From: an uncultured Duncaniella sp.
GTDB taxonomy: Bacteria > Bacteroidota > Bacteroidia > Bacteroidales > Muribaculaceae
Length of the DNA stretch: 64,000 nucleotides
Direction: 5' to 3'
Assembly: GCA_910587165.1 (NCBI GenBank)
Contig: CAJUKP010000004.1
Span: forward strand, 1-64,000
Shown here: in pieces, positions 23,393 through 32,364 of the stretch
Layout of the letters: every line of letters begins with the position of its first letter
Position numbering within the stretch: position 1 is the stretch's first letter
Notes under the pieces: model-generated
Seen by the model: the letters and a program-made list of their open reading frames with translations, nothing else
Told to the model about the DNA's origin: nothing
Databases searched by the model: none
Translations under genes and position numbers: made by a program

Positions 23393-24327
23393 ACCCGTTT
23401 CTGAAACGCCTCTCCGCGTTGGCCAACTTTGCGCTCGCCCTGATCCTTCTCTCCGGATGCGAGCACAAGGAGCTGTGCTATGACCACGGCCACAACGTCG
23501 AGATTGACATACGCTTCATCTGGGACGCCGCTCCCGACGCCGACCCCAACACAATGGTGGTCAACTTCTTCACCCCCGACGGAAAACACTTCACCACCCG
23601 CGAGTTCACCTCGCGCGACGGCGGCAGGATGAGGATCGAGGCCGGTGAATACATGATCCTGTTCCACAACGGCGAGATGGAGAGCGTCAAAGAGGCCCTT
23701 GACGTTTTCGACAGATACGCCCTCACCACCAACGAGGAATCGCTGCTCTCACCCATGTCTCGCGACCTCGGAGCGCCCCCGCGCCCCACCATATCGGCCA
23801 ACGAGCCGGTGAGATCCACAGCCGAGACCGTATGGGCCGGACAATGCACCCACGTCATGTTCGAGCGCAACAAGCAGGGGCAGTTCGTGGAGCTTCACCC
23901 CGCCGAGGCCACCGCGCGCTACACCGTCGAGGTGGTCAACGTCGAGAATCTCCGCGACAATATAGACATCAGCGCCGCCCTGTCGGGTCTGTCCGAGAAA
24001 CTCAACGTCAGCTCCTCATCAGCCGCCGGACAACCCGTCACCGTTCCCTTCTCCATCGAACGCAAGGACGACAAGACACTCGAGGCCCGGTTTGTCACAT
24101 TCGGCCATTGCCCCGAAGACAAATCCGTGTCACACATAGTCTCCATCTATACCTCGAGCAAGGTATATTACAACTTCGATGTCACCGACCAGGTCCATAA
24201 TGCCGAAGACGACAAGAATATCTATATAAGGATCAACGGACTCAAACTGCCTGTCGACGGTCAGGGTGTCACACCATCAATCGACGGATGGGAAGATGTC
24301 GAGGACGTGATAATCAATATGAATTAG
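23389..24327 (+). CDS. DUF5119 lipoprotein, fimbrial accessory
   Basis: 312 aa from the ATG at 23389, overlapping the DUF3575 stop. A strong AGGAAAGGAGG purine tract upstream is a true Shine-Dalgarno, unusual in this phylum. The signal ends in LILLSGC (Cys near 22), a lipobox. The mature part resembles DUF5119, a two-domain beta-sandwich found with FimA/Mfa1-type fimbrillins and likely a minor or anchoring pilin. The segment TVWAGQCTHVMFERNKQGQ and the closing DGWEDVEDVIINMN are similar in kind to the other DUF5119 gene at 25681. Confidence 0.8.
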   Translation: MNPFLKRLSALANFALALILLSGCEHKELCYDHGHNVEIDIRFIWDAAPDADPNTMVVNFFTPDGKHFTTREFTSRDGGRMRIEAGEYMILFHNGEMESVKEALDVFDRYALTTNEESLLSPMSRDLGAPPRPTISANEPVRSTAETVWAGQCTHVMFERNKQGQFVELHPAEATARYTVEVVNVENLRDNIDISAALSGLSEKLNVSSSSAAGQPVTVPFSIERKDDKTLEARFVTFGHCPEDKSVSHIVSIYTSSKVYYNFDVTDQVHNAEDDKNIYIRINGLKLPVDGQGVTPSIDGWEDVEDVIINMN

Positions 24328-24381
24328 CAGCAATTTTAGAGTTTGACAAGTAACAGCAACTAATAATAAATAATCATCATC

Positions 24382-25668
24382 ATGAAATCGAAAACAAAAC
24401 TGTTAAGTCTTGCTTCGATAGCTGCCCTCGGGCTCGCTTCATGTGCCAATGACGAGCTGCAGGAGGCCTATCAGGGCGAGGAGATCGGCTTCACCACGAG
24501 AGTGAGCCGCGCGACGCCAACGACACTCGAAACCCTTGACGGATTCTATGTCTATGCCGACGCCAATGGATATAAGAATATGTTTATCGACGGTGTCAAA
24601 GCGGAAAAGGACAATGCCGGAGGCTATAACAACTACTTCTCTCTCGAGCAGAAGTTCACCTGACCTGTCGATGTTGACAGAATCCGTTTCTGGGCTTATG
24701 GTCCGCTTTCCATAAAGAATCAGACCGGTTTCAAGGCTGAGTTCACTTCAATGGGTCAGTATCTGAACAACTTTACAGTTGAATCTGACCTTCAGGATGG
24801 TGGCGCAAACCATAAAGACCTCGTCGTTGCATATACCGATGCCCACCGTACCGGCACAAGCGGTATGCGTGTACCCCTGACATTCCACCATGCTTTATCG
24901 CAGATCGCTGTAAGAATCAAAAAAGGCAACGGATTTGAGACGGGTCGTAAAGTAAGAGTCAAAGGTGCATGGATAATGAATGTACACTCCACCGGCAACC
25001 TCGAGTTTGACCTTAAAGCTCCCAACAACATGAGATGGTCAACAAGTACCCCCGCCAACTATGGACGACTGCAAGCCAATGGAACAGCATTAGGTGAGGG
25101 TGATGGTCTGAGCATAATCAGCAATGACGAAGGTGGTGGAAATTCTACCCTGATGGTTCTTCCCCAGAGATTCATCAAATATCAGTTCCCGAACAGTTCG
25201 TCGACAGTCGTGGATGACGTAGACCTGAAAGATGTGCCCAACTACAACAATGCAGGTACTTATATCCTGATTCTCTGTCGAGTGGAGACCGAACATTTCT
25301 TCCCTCTTGACGGAACAGAGAACACCGCCGTTGGAGAAATTGATGGTGGTCACGTACACCAGCTCTTCCCTGTGGTGAAAGATGCATCCGGACAACTCGT
25401 CTACGACCAGAATGCCTACGGATATTCCTGTGTTCCCATCGAGGGTAACTGGGAGCCCGGAAAGAAGTATATTTATACTCTTGAGTTCTGTGGAAAGAAC
25501 AGTGGAGCAGGTGTCTATCCTCCCGATGATCTGCCTGATGATCTCCCCAAAGGCGAAGACCGTCCTGGCGACAAGAAGCCCGGTGATCCTGTCCTTGATA
25601 GCCCCATCACATTCAAGGTTGAAGTATCTGACTGGTCTGAACAGACAGAAACTACTCCTATGCCATAA
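24382..25668 (+). pseudogene. Fimbrillin-like gene with an in-frame TGA
   Basis: One continuous frame of 429 codons is broken only by TGA at 24661-24663 (codon 94). The upstream part has a lipoprotein signal ending LGLASC (Cys21); after the stop the frame continues PVDVDRIRFWAYGP. In fimbrillins this place usually reads WP followed by a strand ending FxAYxP, so TGG to TGA at a Trp is the simplest explanation. The downstream portion keeps fimbrillin features (LTFHHALSQIAVRIKKGNGF, and a C-terminal VEVSDWSEQTETTP). It is a recent pseudogene, a read-through product, a heterogeneous site or a sequencing error. Elsewhere TGA ends genes normally. Confidence 0.75.
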
Positions 25669-25680
25669 TCCCTCCCCAAT

Positions 25681-26736
25681 GTGGTAATTCCAATTCCGCA
25701 ATATAACACACAATCATGGTTGCGCAATATTATATTGTGCGCCATGATTGCTGTGTATTATCCACTCTTCACATCATGCTCCGACCCGGCGACTCCGACA
25801 GCCGGAAAAGAGCCCGTGCAGGTCGAGGTGGATTGGAGCGGATATGAGAAAAGCACCCCATCGGGAATGACCATACTGTTTCACCATCAGGAGACAGGAA
25901 AAAAGACACAGGTGATTGACAACAACGTCACTCGCCTCACCCCCCGTCTGTCGCCCGGACGTCACTGGGCCACAGCGTTCAACCTCACCGAAAACGAGTT
26001 TGACAACATCCGCTTCAGCGGATTCGACACCGCTGAGACCGCCCGGGCATACGCCGCGGAGCATCCGGGATCAAAATGGTATGACACCCCCGCCGGCGCT
26101 GACGGCTATGTGGCCTCACAACCCGAGTGGCTCGCCGTCGACACAATACTAACCAACCCGGTGGAGCCACACTCCACCACCCTCTCGCCTGAAATGACCG
26201 TGGCGGGCACTCTCCATCCACGGAATATAATCCACACTCTCCATCTCACAATCCACATCGGCAATATCGGGAATCTCCGGGCCGCACGTGGAGCCATCAG
26301 CGGACTCGCGGCAGGGCGCCGGCTGTCCGCCGACCGTCCGGACGACAATACCGTGACAGTCACACATCTCATCGAACCGGACAACTGGACTGACCGGCCG
26401 GCATCGTCGCCGTCAGACACCTCGGGGTTCATCCGGACCGAAATACGCTGCTTCGGACTTCCGTCCAACCACAGCGGCACTCCGGGCGAGAACCGCCTCG
26501 AGCTCCAGACACTACTCGCCGACGGCAAGACCGTCAAAAGATACGATATCCCGGTCGGGCATCTCATCAACCGTCCCGACACCCCACCAGGATGCCGGGG
26601 CGATGACCTCGACCTCTTCCTCGAAGTGTCGCTCCAAGCCGCTCTCCCACCCGTCAGTGGCAGCGGAGGCAACGGCAGCATCGACGTATGGTTTGACGAC
26701 TGGGATGATCACATTGATTTCAATATGCCTATCTAA
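25681..26736 (+). CDS. Second DUF5119-like lipoprotein
   Basis: Up to 351 aa. Start is uncertain: GTG 25681, TTG 25720 or ATG 25744; the TTG gives the best signal (RNIILCAMIAVYYPLFTSC), the ATG leaves only 12 residues before the lipobox Cys. After it, QVEVDWSGYEKSTPSGMTIL and later RAARGAISGLAAGRRLSAD and DVWFDDWDDHIDFNMPI match the DUF5119 pattern and parallel the gene at 23389. It should be an outer-membrane-anchored accessory pilin. It sits 12 bp after the broken fimbrillin and 4 bp before the next fimbrillin. Confidence 0.75.
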   Translation: MVIPIPQYNTQSWLRNIILCAMIAVYYPLFTSCSDPATPTAGKEPVQVEVDWSGYEKSTPSGMTILFHHQETGKKTQVIDNNVTRLTPRLSPGRHWATAFNLTENEFDNIRFSGFDTAETARAYAAEHPGSKWYDTPAGADGYVASQPEWLAVDTILTNPVEPHSTTLSPEMTVAGTLHPRNIIHTLHLTIHIGNIGNLRAARGAISGLAAGRRLSADRPDDNTVTVTHLIEPDNWTDRPASSPSDTSGFIRTEIRCFGLPSNHSGTPGENRLELQTLLADGKTVKRYDIPVGHLINRPDTPPGCRGDDLDLFLEVSLQAALPPVSGSGGNGSIDVWFDDWDDHIDFNMPI

Positions 26737-26740
26737 ACGA

Positions 26741-27856
26741 ATGAATATGCACAGACCGAAATATCACCATAAAGCCCGGATCGCGCTCGCGGCCATCATG
26801 GCGCTTATGGCCGGAGGCTGCACGCAGAGCGATGAACCGGCTCCCGAACGTCAACCCTCGGGAAGCGGCACTTCCGTCATGTTCGGGGCCTATGTCAACG
26901 GCACATCCGCATCCCGCGCGTATGTGGCTGATATCGAACATCTGAAGAAGACCGGATTCGGCGTATTCGCCTCCAGAGGGGACGAGGATTACAACCCCGA
27001 CCCCTCCGGGTCATTCACATCCGACTTCATGCACAATCAGAAAGTGGTGTGGAAAGCCGCCGACAATGGCGGCGGGACATGGACCTACGATCCCGTCAAG
27101 TCATGGCCCGGATCGAAGCTATCTTTTTTCGCCTACGCCCCATTCTTCTCACAGTCCGGCACCACCGGAATCACAGGCGTCTCCACTGCCGACACGAAGG
27201 GCGCTCCCAAGATCACCTTTGTCATGGACGGGGATGTCGACAGACAGACCGATCTACTGTATGCCGACACTGAAAAGACTCTCAATCTCATCAACGCCGG
27301 ACAGGTGCAGTTCGTATTCAAACACGCCCTCTCGCGCATCAGCTTCAAGTGCGCGTCCGATCTTGCACTTGACGGAAGCACCACCGTCACGCTTAACAGT
27401 GTGTCTCTCTCCTCCGCAGACCTCGCTGTAAGGGGCGAGCTGAATCTCGCCACAGGCGCGTGGGAAAATCTTCGGAAGGAAGAGAAAAAATACACCATCG
27501 GAAAGGAAGACTTCATCGGTGGCGGCAAGGTGATCACCTCGGCCGACGGAACCACGGCATCCGATCTGACAACCGACGGCAAATATCTGATGATCATACC
27601 ATCGGGGACGACCGTGCCCGTGAAACTCACCGTCAACTATGATGTGGAGACCATAGATCCCCTGCTTACCGGTGGAAAAATAAAATTCACCAATGAACTC
27701 ACAGGCAACACCGACTTCAATTTCGAGACAGGAAAATCATACTGCCTCACACTCCGTCTCGGCATCAAGGCTCTTGATATCAGTGTCGGTGTGACCGAAT
27801 GGGACACCTCCGATAACGGATGGGTACCCACCCCTGTCGAAAAAAAGAATAACTGA
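26741..27856 (+). CDS. Fimbrillin-family lipoprotein (Mfa1/FimA-like)
   Basis: 371 aa from the ATG at 26741, 4 bp after the previous stop. The lipobox is LMAGGC (Cys27). Typical fimbrillin text follows: VMFGAYVNGTSASRAYVADI, KTGFGVFASRGDEDYNP, WTYDPVKSWPGSKLSFFAYAP and VQFVFKHALSRISFKC, then a C-terminal strand ending VGVTEWDTSDNGWVP. The intact WP...FFAYAP motif is the one destroyed by the TGA in the gene at 24382. It is probably a structural or tip pilin matured by lipidation and Arg-type cleavage as in Porphyromonas-like type V pili. Confidence 0.85.
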   Translation: MNMHRPKYHHKARIALAAIMALMAGGCTQSDEPAPERQPSGSGTSVMFGAYVNGTSASRAYVADIEHLKKTGFGVFASRGDEDYNPDPSGSFTSDFMHNQKVVWKAADNGGGTWTYDPVKSWPGSKLSFFAYAPFFSQSGTTGITGVSTADTKGAPKITFVMDGDVDRQTDLLYADTEKTLNLINAGQVQFVFKHALSRISFKCASDLALDGSTTVTLNSVSLSSADLAVRGELNLATGAWENLRKEEKKYTIGKEDFIGGGKVITSADGTTASDLTTDGKYLMIIPSGTTVPVKLTVNYDVETIDPLLTGGKIKFTNELTGNTDFNFETGKSYCLTLRLGIKALDISVGVTEWDTSDNGWVPTPVEKKNN

Positions 27857-27857
27857 A

Positions 27858-28988
27858 ATGAAAAGAATCATATATCACATATTCGCAGCGTTGTCGACGG
27901 CCATATTGTGCTTCAGTTGTTCGGAGACTTCTGACGAACCAATCCCGGCCAGGGCTATATGTTTCTCCACCCCGCAGGAATGGCCCGGCGAAGGCACACC
28001 ATCGCGCGCCTCACTCCCGGCAGTGTTCGGCACCGGCGACCGGATAGGTGTTTTCGCCTGCTACTCCCCCTCGGGTGACGAAGCGGCCGATGAAACTTTC
28101 ACATCCAATTTCATGTGCAACCAGCCCGTGGAGTTCAACGGCACCACATGGGCATACTCTCCTGTAAAGTACTGGCCTACAGATGGAAACGTCACATTCC
28201 GCGCATATTACCCGTATTCCGACAAATACAATACTGCAAATAACGGGACATTTTCGTTCTCACACAAATGCGAGACCGGCCTGGAGCCACTCTATGCGGC
28301 ATATACAACGGTCAAAGCTGACAAAGGCACTCTGTCGGGCGACGGAATAAACCCCGATGGCAACCTGCAGCTGAGATTCACCCCGGTGCTCAACAAGGTA
28401 ATCTTCACAGCCAATGCCGATGATAACCTTTTTGACGAGGTGGAGACCGATGAATACAGGGACTGCTTCTTCCTGATAAAAGAATTCAGATTATGGGGCT
28501 TTTATAAGACAGGAACCGTGTCCTTCAGCGATAAAACCACTTGCAAACCTAATTCCAGATATGGTATGTATACCCGCACACTCCCTCTGGATATGACCCC
28601 CTCTCTTGATTCACGGGAAATCGAGAAGGAGATTCCCGGCTACAAGTTGGATCCGGAGAATGGCTATTGCACTGAAAAAGCTCTCGTAGTTGCAGAAGGT
28701 GCCGAAGCTGTGAATATGTTCGGAAAATCGGCCTACTTCATACCTTTCTACGACGGAAGACCGCATAATGTCGAATTCGAGGTGGTATATGTCGTGCTCA
28801 CTAAGAAACAAGGTGAGAATGTCTACAGGGAATCAGGCATTGTGACACGTACCGGCAGTCTGCACGAGATTTTCGACAACAACACAGGCCTTATCGAAAA
28901 GAACATCCATGTCAATCTCGAATTCTCTGTCGACGGTGTCACCGTGACACGCAATCTCGAGGACTACCACTACAAAGAAATGTTCTAA
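27858..28988 (+). CDS. Fimbrillin-family lipoprotein, last gene of the fimbrial operon
   Basis: 376 aa, starting 1 bp after the previous stop. The signal ends AILCFSC (Cys21). RAICFSTPQEWPGEGTPSRA, GDRIGVFACYSP, TWAYSPVKYWPTDGNVTFRAYYP and LQLRFTPVLNKVIFTANADD follow the fimbrillin pattern. The C-terminus has VNLEFSVDGVTVTRNLEDYH in place of the usual W-containing last strand, so it may be a different subunit, perhaps the tip, from the gene before it. Its TAA overlaps the stop of the minus-strand porin gene. Confidence 0.83.
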   Translation: MKRIIYHIFAALSTAILCFSCSETSDEPIPARAICFSTPQEWPGEGTPSRASLPAVFGTGDRIGVFACYSPSGDEAADETFTSNFMCNQPVEFNGTTWAYSPVKYWPTDGNVTFRAYYPYSDKYNTANNGTFSFSHKCETGLEPLYAAYTTVKADKGTLSGDGINPDGNLQLRFTPVLNKVIFTANADDNLFDEVETDEYRDCFFLIKEFRLWGFYKTGTVSFSDKTTCKPNSRYGMYTRTLPLDMTPSLDSREIEKEIPGYKLDPENGYCTEKALVVAEGAEAVNMFGKSAYFIPFYDGRPHNVEFEVVYVVLTKKQGENVYRESGIVTRTGSLHEIFDNNTGLIEKNIHVNLEFSVDGVTVTRNLEDYHYKEMF

Positions 28989-30001
28989 AACCGGAGTATC
29001 ATCATCGCCACAAGCCTGTTGTTGTCATCAGGCCCTGCATCCACACCCGATCTGTAGAAATACTGCTGATAGCTGACCATGAAGTCGAGCCCGGCGGATC
29101 CATGGACCGATGAGGTCCTGACCCCGAGCGTGAGCCGCTTCCGTGGCCTGTGGTCGATCACCAACACCCCATCCTCACCGGCAATCCCATCGCTGATTCC
29201 GCTCATGCCGTCAAAACGCCCGCGGAACGAGAGACGGGAGAGAAATCCCGTTGACAGCGGGAGCCCGTAATCGGCCATGAGATTGAAGGTATGCGCGTCG
29301 GGATAGGAGGCACCCGCATAATCGCAATGAAGATACTCCCCCTCCAGAAACCAGTTTCCGTATCTCCATGACAGCGAGATGTCATAAAGATTGTATCTTA
29401 TCCCGCCGTATGGCTTTCTTGACATGAAACATACCTGCGGAGTCAGTCCCGCACGTGTATCACAGTTAATTTTCACACCATACGTAAGACTCCGTTCCCA
29501 ACGCGACTGTTCATCGGCAGATGGGGCGAAGACACCCCCTTCGATATACAGGCCGCTCCACGGGAAATCATATCCTGCCTTGACTCCCACACTCCGGAGA
29601 TTGCCAAGATAATCTGCTCCGAACGACAGGTCACTGAAATAATAGTCGCCCACATCACGGGAGGCGTCCACGCTGAACGGTACACGTTCCTGTCCGGCAA
29701 AAATGCTCAACGGCTCATCCGGCGACAGCCTTACGAACGCATCCTTCAGACTGATCCGACCTTTGTCGCACATATCAGCCTGTATACGGTATGATACCCG
29801 CGGCATGACACTGCCGTCAAGCCGGAGCCTTGCATTGTAAACGGCGAAACGCCCCGACCCATCGGCGGCCGACCATTCGTAGCCGGTCCTGACACACCCG
29901 CTTACCGCGGGCCGGTAGTCTGTACGGTCATCGCCCGAGGCATTCGCCGCGATATATGTGGCCACCACACACAGCAGGGAGAAAACATATCTTCGGTCCA
30001 T
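28985..30001 (-). CDS. OprO/OprP-like outer-membrane porin
   Basis: 338 aa from the ATG at 30001, which opens a signal peptide (MDRRYVFSLLCVVATYIAA). The mature part is an all-beta barrel with alternating strands and a C-terminal Phe (LVAMMILRF), as needed for outer-membrane insertion. ISLKDAFVRLSPDEPLSIFA followed by GQERVPFS matches the phosphate-selective porin O/P family. It follows a PiT phosphate transporter gene by 15 bp, which supports outer-membrane phosphate or anion uptake for that system. Selectivity is inferred. Confidence 0.8.
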   Translation of the reverse strand: MDRRYVFSLLCVVATYIAANASGDDRTDYRPAVSGCVRTGYEWSAADGSGRFAVYNARLRLDGSVMPRVSYRIQADMCDKGRISLKDAFVRLSPDEPLSIFAGQERVPFSVDASRDVGDYYFSDLSFGADYLGNLRSVGVKAGYDFPWSGLYIEGGVFAPSADEQSRWERSLTYGVKINCDTRAGLTPQVCFMSRKPYGGIRYNLYDISLSWRYGNWFLEGEYLHCDYAGASYPDAHTFNLMADYGLPLSTGFLSRLSFRGRFDGMSGISDGIAGEDGVLVIDHRPRKRLTLGVRTSSVHGSAGLDFMVSYQQYFYRSGVDAGPDDNNRLVAMMILRF

Positions 30002-30016
30002 GACAGCCGGCAATCA

Positions 30017-32290
30017 TCAGTGTTGAGAGAAACTGCGGTAATGCGAGGGCATGAGATTGAGCTTACCGACAGCCCTGAGCATCTTGCGGAGCGACGTCAC
30101 AAGCTCCTGACTCTCCTGGAGGAGATTGAGATAGACGTAGGCCACTGTCATATTTGATGCATCGCCGTTCTGGAGCAGATCGTACACTTCTCTGGAGTGT
30201 GACGACAGGTCGCGCTTCACCGACTCGCACCTGCGGCGCAATGAGTCGATAAGTTCGGGATTGTTCTCGTCCACAGCCTTCTCGGAATCAAGGAATATAG
30301 CCGACACCTCATCGCGCACCGACACGAGGAAACTGTGGAACTGAGAAGGGAGCGGCGTGAAGTTATTCTCGACGTGCTCTTTGCACACCTCGTTGATGCG
30401 GCGGAGATTATAAGTGATCGACATAGCCATATTGTTGCTGAGATGAAACCACGTGCTCTTTTCCATGGCCGTCTGCGGCGAGGCCTTCCTGAGACACAAT
30501 GTCAGTTTCCGCCGCTGCCCCTTGAGCACATCCTTCTCTCCGGCCAGCGCCTTCCCGGCATTGGAGAGCAGACGCGCTTTATCGCCTACGAAGCCGTTGA
30601 TCACATCGGCATATATCCCCGCACCGAACGAGAGAAACATCTTCTGCTTCTCATTGATGTAGACCCTCAGCAGCGGCCACACCTCTGTCTGGTCCGAGGT
30701 AGACAGGATGGTCTGGAACAGGGTGTCGTTCTGCAGCTCGCTCTTTTTCCTGTTGAACCGGATATTGCTTCTGACCAGCATGGCGAGAGCGATGACACCT
30801 CCGGCTATCATCACCGGCACACCACCCTTGTGCATGAGACATACGACTATGCCCGCGCCGATAAACGCCACTCCCGCCGTGATGAACCATCCTCCTATCA
30901 CGGAAATGACCCCGGTGATCCTGAACACGGCACTCTCACGCCCCCAGGCACGGTCGGCGAGCGAAGTGCCCATAGCGACCATGAAGGTGACAAATGTGGT
31001 GGAGAGCGGCAGTTTGTGCGAGGTGCCGAAGGCTATGAGCATACCGGCCAGCATCAGATTGACCGAACCTCTCACAAGGTCAAATGCCGCGCCGGCCTCC
31101 GGCTGCTGCACGGATGTGTCCATCCTCCCGGCAATCCATCGCTTCACACCGGCAGGTGTCCGCTCTGAGACCCATGAGAATGTGTTGAGCGCGCCGCGCA
31201 CAAGTGAGCGGCCTATACGCGACGACCCGAAGAGTTCATCGCCCTGCGATTGAGAGCTGAGTCCGACAGTAGTCTGTGTCACCTGTCTCGCCTTTTTTGA
31301 TGTGGCGAGCGAGACAACCATTATCACTCCCGCCCCGACAAGGAAATAGAAAGGCGTAGCGGCCGGCCCGTTCAGTGAGGTCATCATATAGCCGTGGAGG
31401 TCGCCTCCGCCATTGGCCACATAGTCCTGATATGAGGCGAGTGAGGTCAGCGGCACACCAACAAAATTGACAAGGTCATTTCCGGCAAATGCCATGGCGA
31501 GCGAGAATGTGCCCACAAGCACCACCACCTTGAACACGTTCACCTTCAGGAAATACAGCGCCTGCATCAGCAGGGTGAAGAAAACCAGACTCACACACAG
31601 GACGGGAAGGGTGTTCCCGTCTATCCACGCTTTTACCTCCGGAGTCATGATGGTGAGATCCTTGATCCCCTTGATCAGCATGAAATATATGATGGCGGTG
31701 CAGGCCACACCGCCGAACAGTCCCACCTTCCACTTCATGCGGCTCTTATACTCAAACGTGAAAATGAGCCTTGTCAGAAACTGGACTATTGTTCCGAACA
31801 CGAATGCAACAGCTACCGAAAGGAATATGCCGAGTATCACCGAAAGAGCTTTCTCAGTGTTGAGCAGATCGCCCATCGCGAGCGCGTTGTCAGGCGATGC
31901 GATCTTGAAGAGCGCCACCACAAAGGTGGCCCCGAGAAGCTCGAACACCATGGAGACTGTGGTGGATGTGGGCATCCCGAGCGAATTGAATATGTCAAGC
32001 AGGATTATATCCGTCACCATCACCGCCATGAATATGGCTATGACATCGTAAAACGACAGATTCTCCGGCCGGAATATTCCGTGGCGGGCGATATCCATCA
32101 TGCCGTTGCTCATCGACGCCCCGATGAACACACCGATGGCTGCCACTATCACAACACGCTTGAACGAGGCAGCGCCCGAGCCGACGGCCGACGAGAGGAA
32201 ATTGACGGCATCGTTGCTCACTCCGACCGACAGATCGAAGATGGCGAGCAGAAAAAGGAATATGATTATTCCTAAAAACAGTAGTTCCAT
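30017..32290 (-). CDS. PiT-family inorganic phosphate transporter with C-terminal helical domain
   Basis: 757 aa. The two signature repeats are GVSNDAVNFLSSAVGS (about residues 23-38) and GTSHKLPLSTTFVTFMVAMG (about 427). Membrane segments run to about residue 515. The last ~240 residues, beginning at RFNRKKSELQNDTLFQTI, are soluble and helical and resemble a fused PhoU-like domain. PiT proteins co-import phosphate with H+ or Na+; the fused domain probably senses or limits flux. The gene lies between a porin and a PhoR/PhoB-like two-component pair on the same strand. Its start codon is inside an inverted repeat. Confidence 0.88.
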   Translation of the reverse strand: MELLFLGIIIFLFLLAIFDLSVGVSNDAVNFLSSAVGSGAASFKRVVIVAAIGVFIGASMSNGMMDIARHGIFRPENLSFYDVIAIFMAVMVTDIILLDIFNSLGMPTSTTVSMVFELLGATFVVALFKIASPDNALAMGDLLNTEKALSVILGIFLSVAVAFVFGTIVQFLTRLIFTFEYKSRMKWKVGLFGGVACTAIIYFMLIKGIKDLTIMTPEVKAWIDGNTLPVLCVSLVFFTLLMQALYFLKVNVFKVVVLVGTFSLAMAFAGNDLVNFVGVPLTSLASYQDYVANGGGDLHGYMMTSLNGPAATPFYFLVGAGVIMVVSLATSKKARQVTQTTVGLSSQSQGDELFGSSRIGRSLVRGALNTFSWVSERTPAGVKRWIAGRMDTSVQQPEAGAAFDLVRGSVNLMLAGMLIAFGTSHKLPLSTTFVTFMVAMGTSLADRAWGRESAVFRITGVISVIGGWFITAGVAFIGAGIVVCLMHKGGVPVMIAGGVIALAMLVRSNIRFNRKKSELQNDTLFQTILSTSDQTEVWPLLRVYINEKQKMFLSFGAGIYADVINGFVGDKARLLSNAGKALAGEKDVLKGQRRKLTLCLRKASPQTAMEKSTWFHLSNNMAMSITYNLRRINEVCKEHVENNFTPLPSQFHSFLVSVRDEVSAIFLDSEKAVDENNPELIDSLRRRCESVKRDLSSHSREVYDLLQNGDASNMTVAYVYLNLLQESQELVTSLRKMLRAVGKLNLMPSHYRSFSQH

Positions 32291-32331
32291 AAAATGCTGA
32301 ATGATGTTTGCGCAAAATTCAGCATTTTATG
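32288..32331 (-). promoter_or_regulatory. 14-bp inverted repeat over the PiT start
   Basis: CATAAAATGCTGAA (32288-32301) is the exact reverse complement of 32318-32331. The spacer holds GAATTTTG on the minus strand, one base from the TAnnTTTG consensus, so the repeat probably flanks the -7 region and includes the ATG. It could be a DNA operator or, if transcribed fully from the histidine kinase gene, an RNA hairpin that hides the start. Confidence 0.5.
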
Positions 32332-32364
32332 TTGCGTTTGCATTTAGTTTTTGTTGCATTTTTG

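Noticed and set aside
24661..24663. Recoding of TGA as tryptophan in this organism
   Set aside because: Many genes in the window end correctly at TGA, so the code is standard; the TGA in the fimbrillin is a local change.
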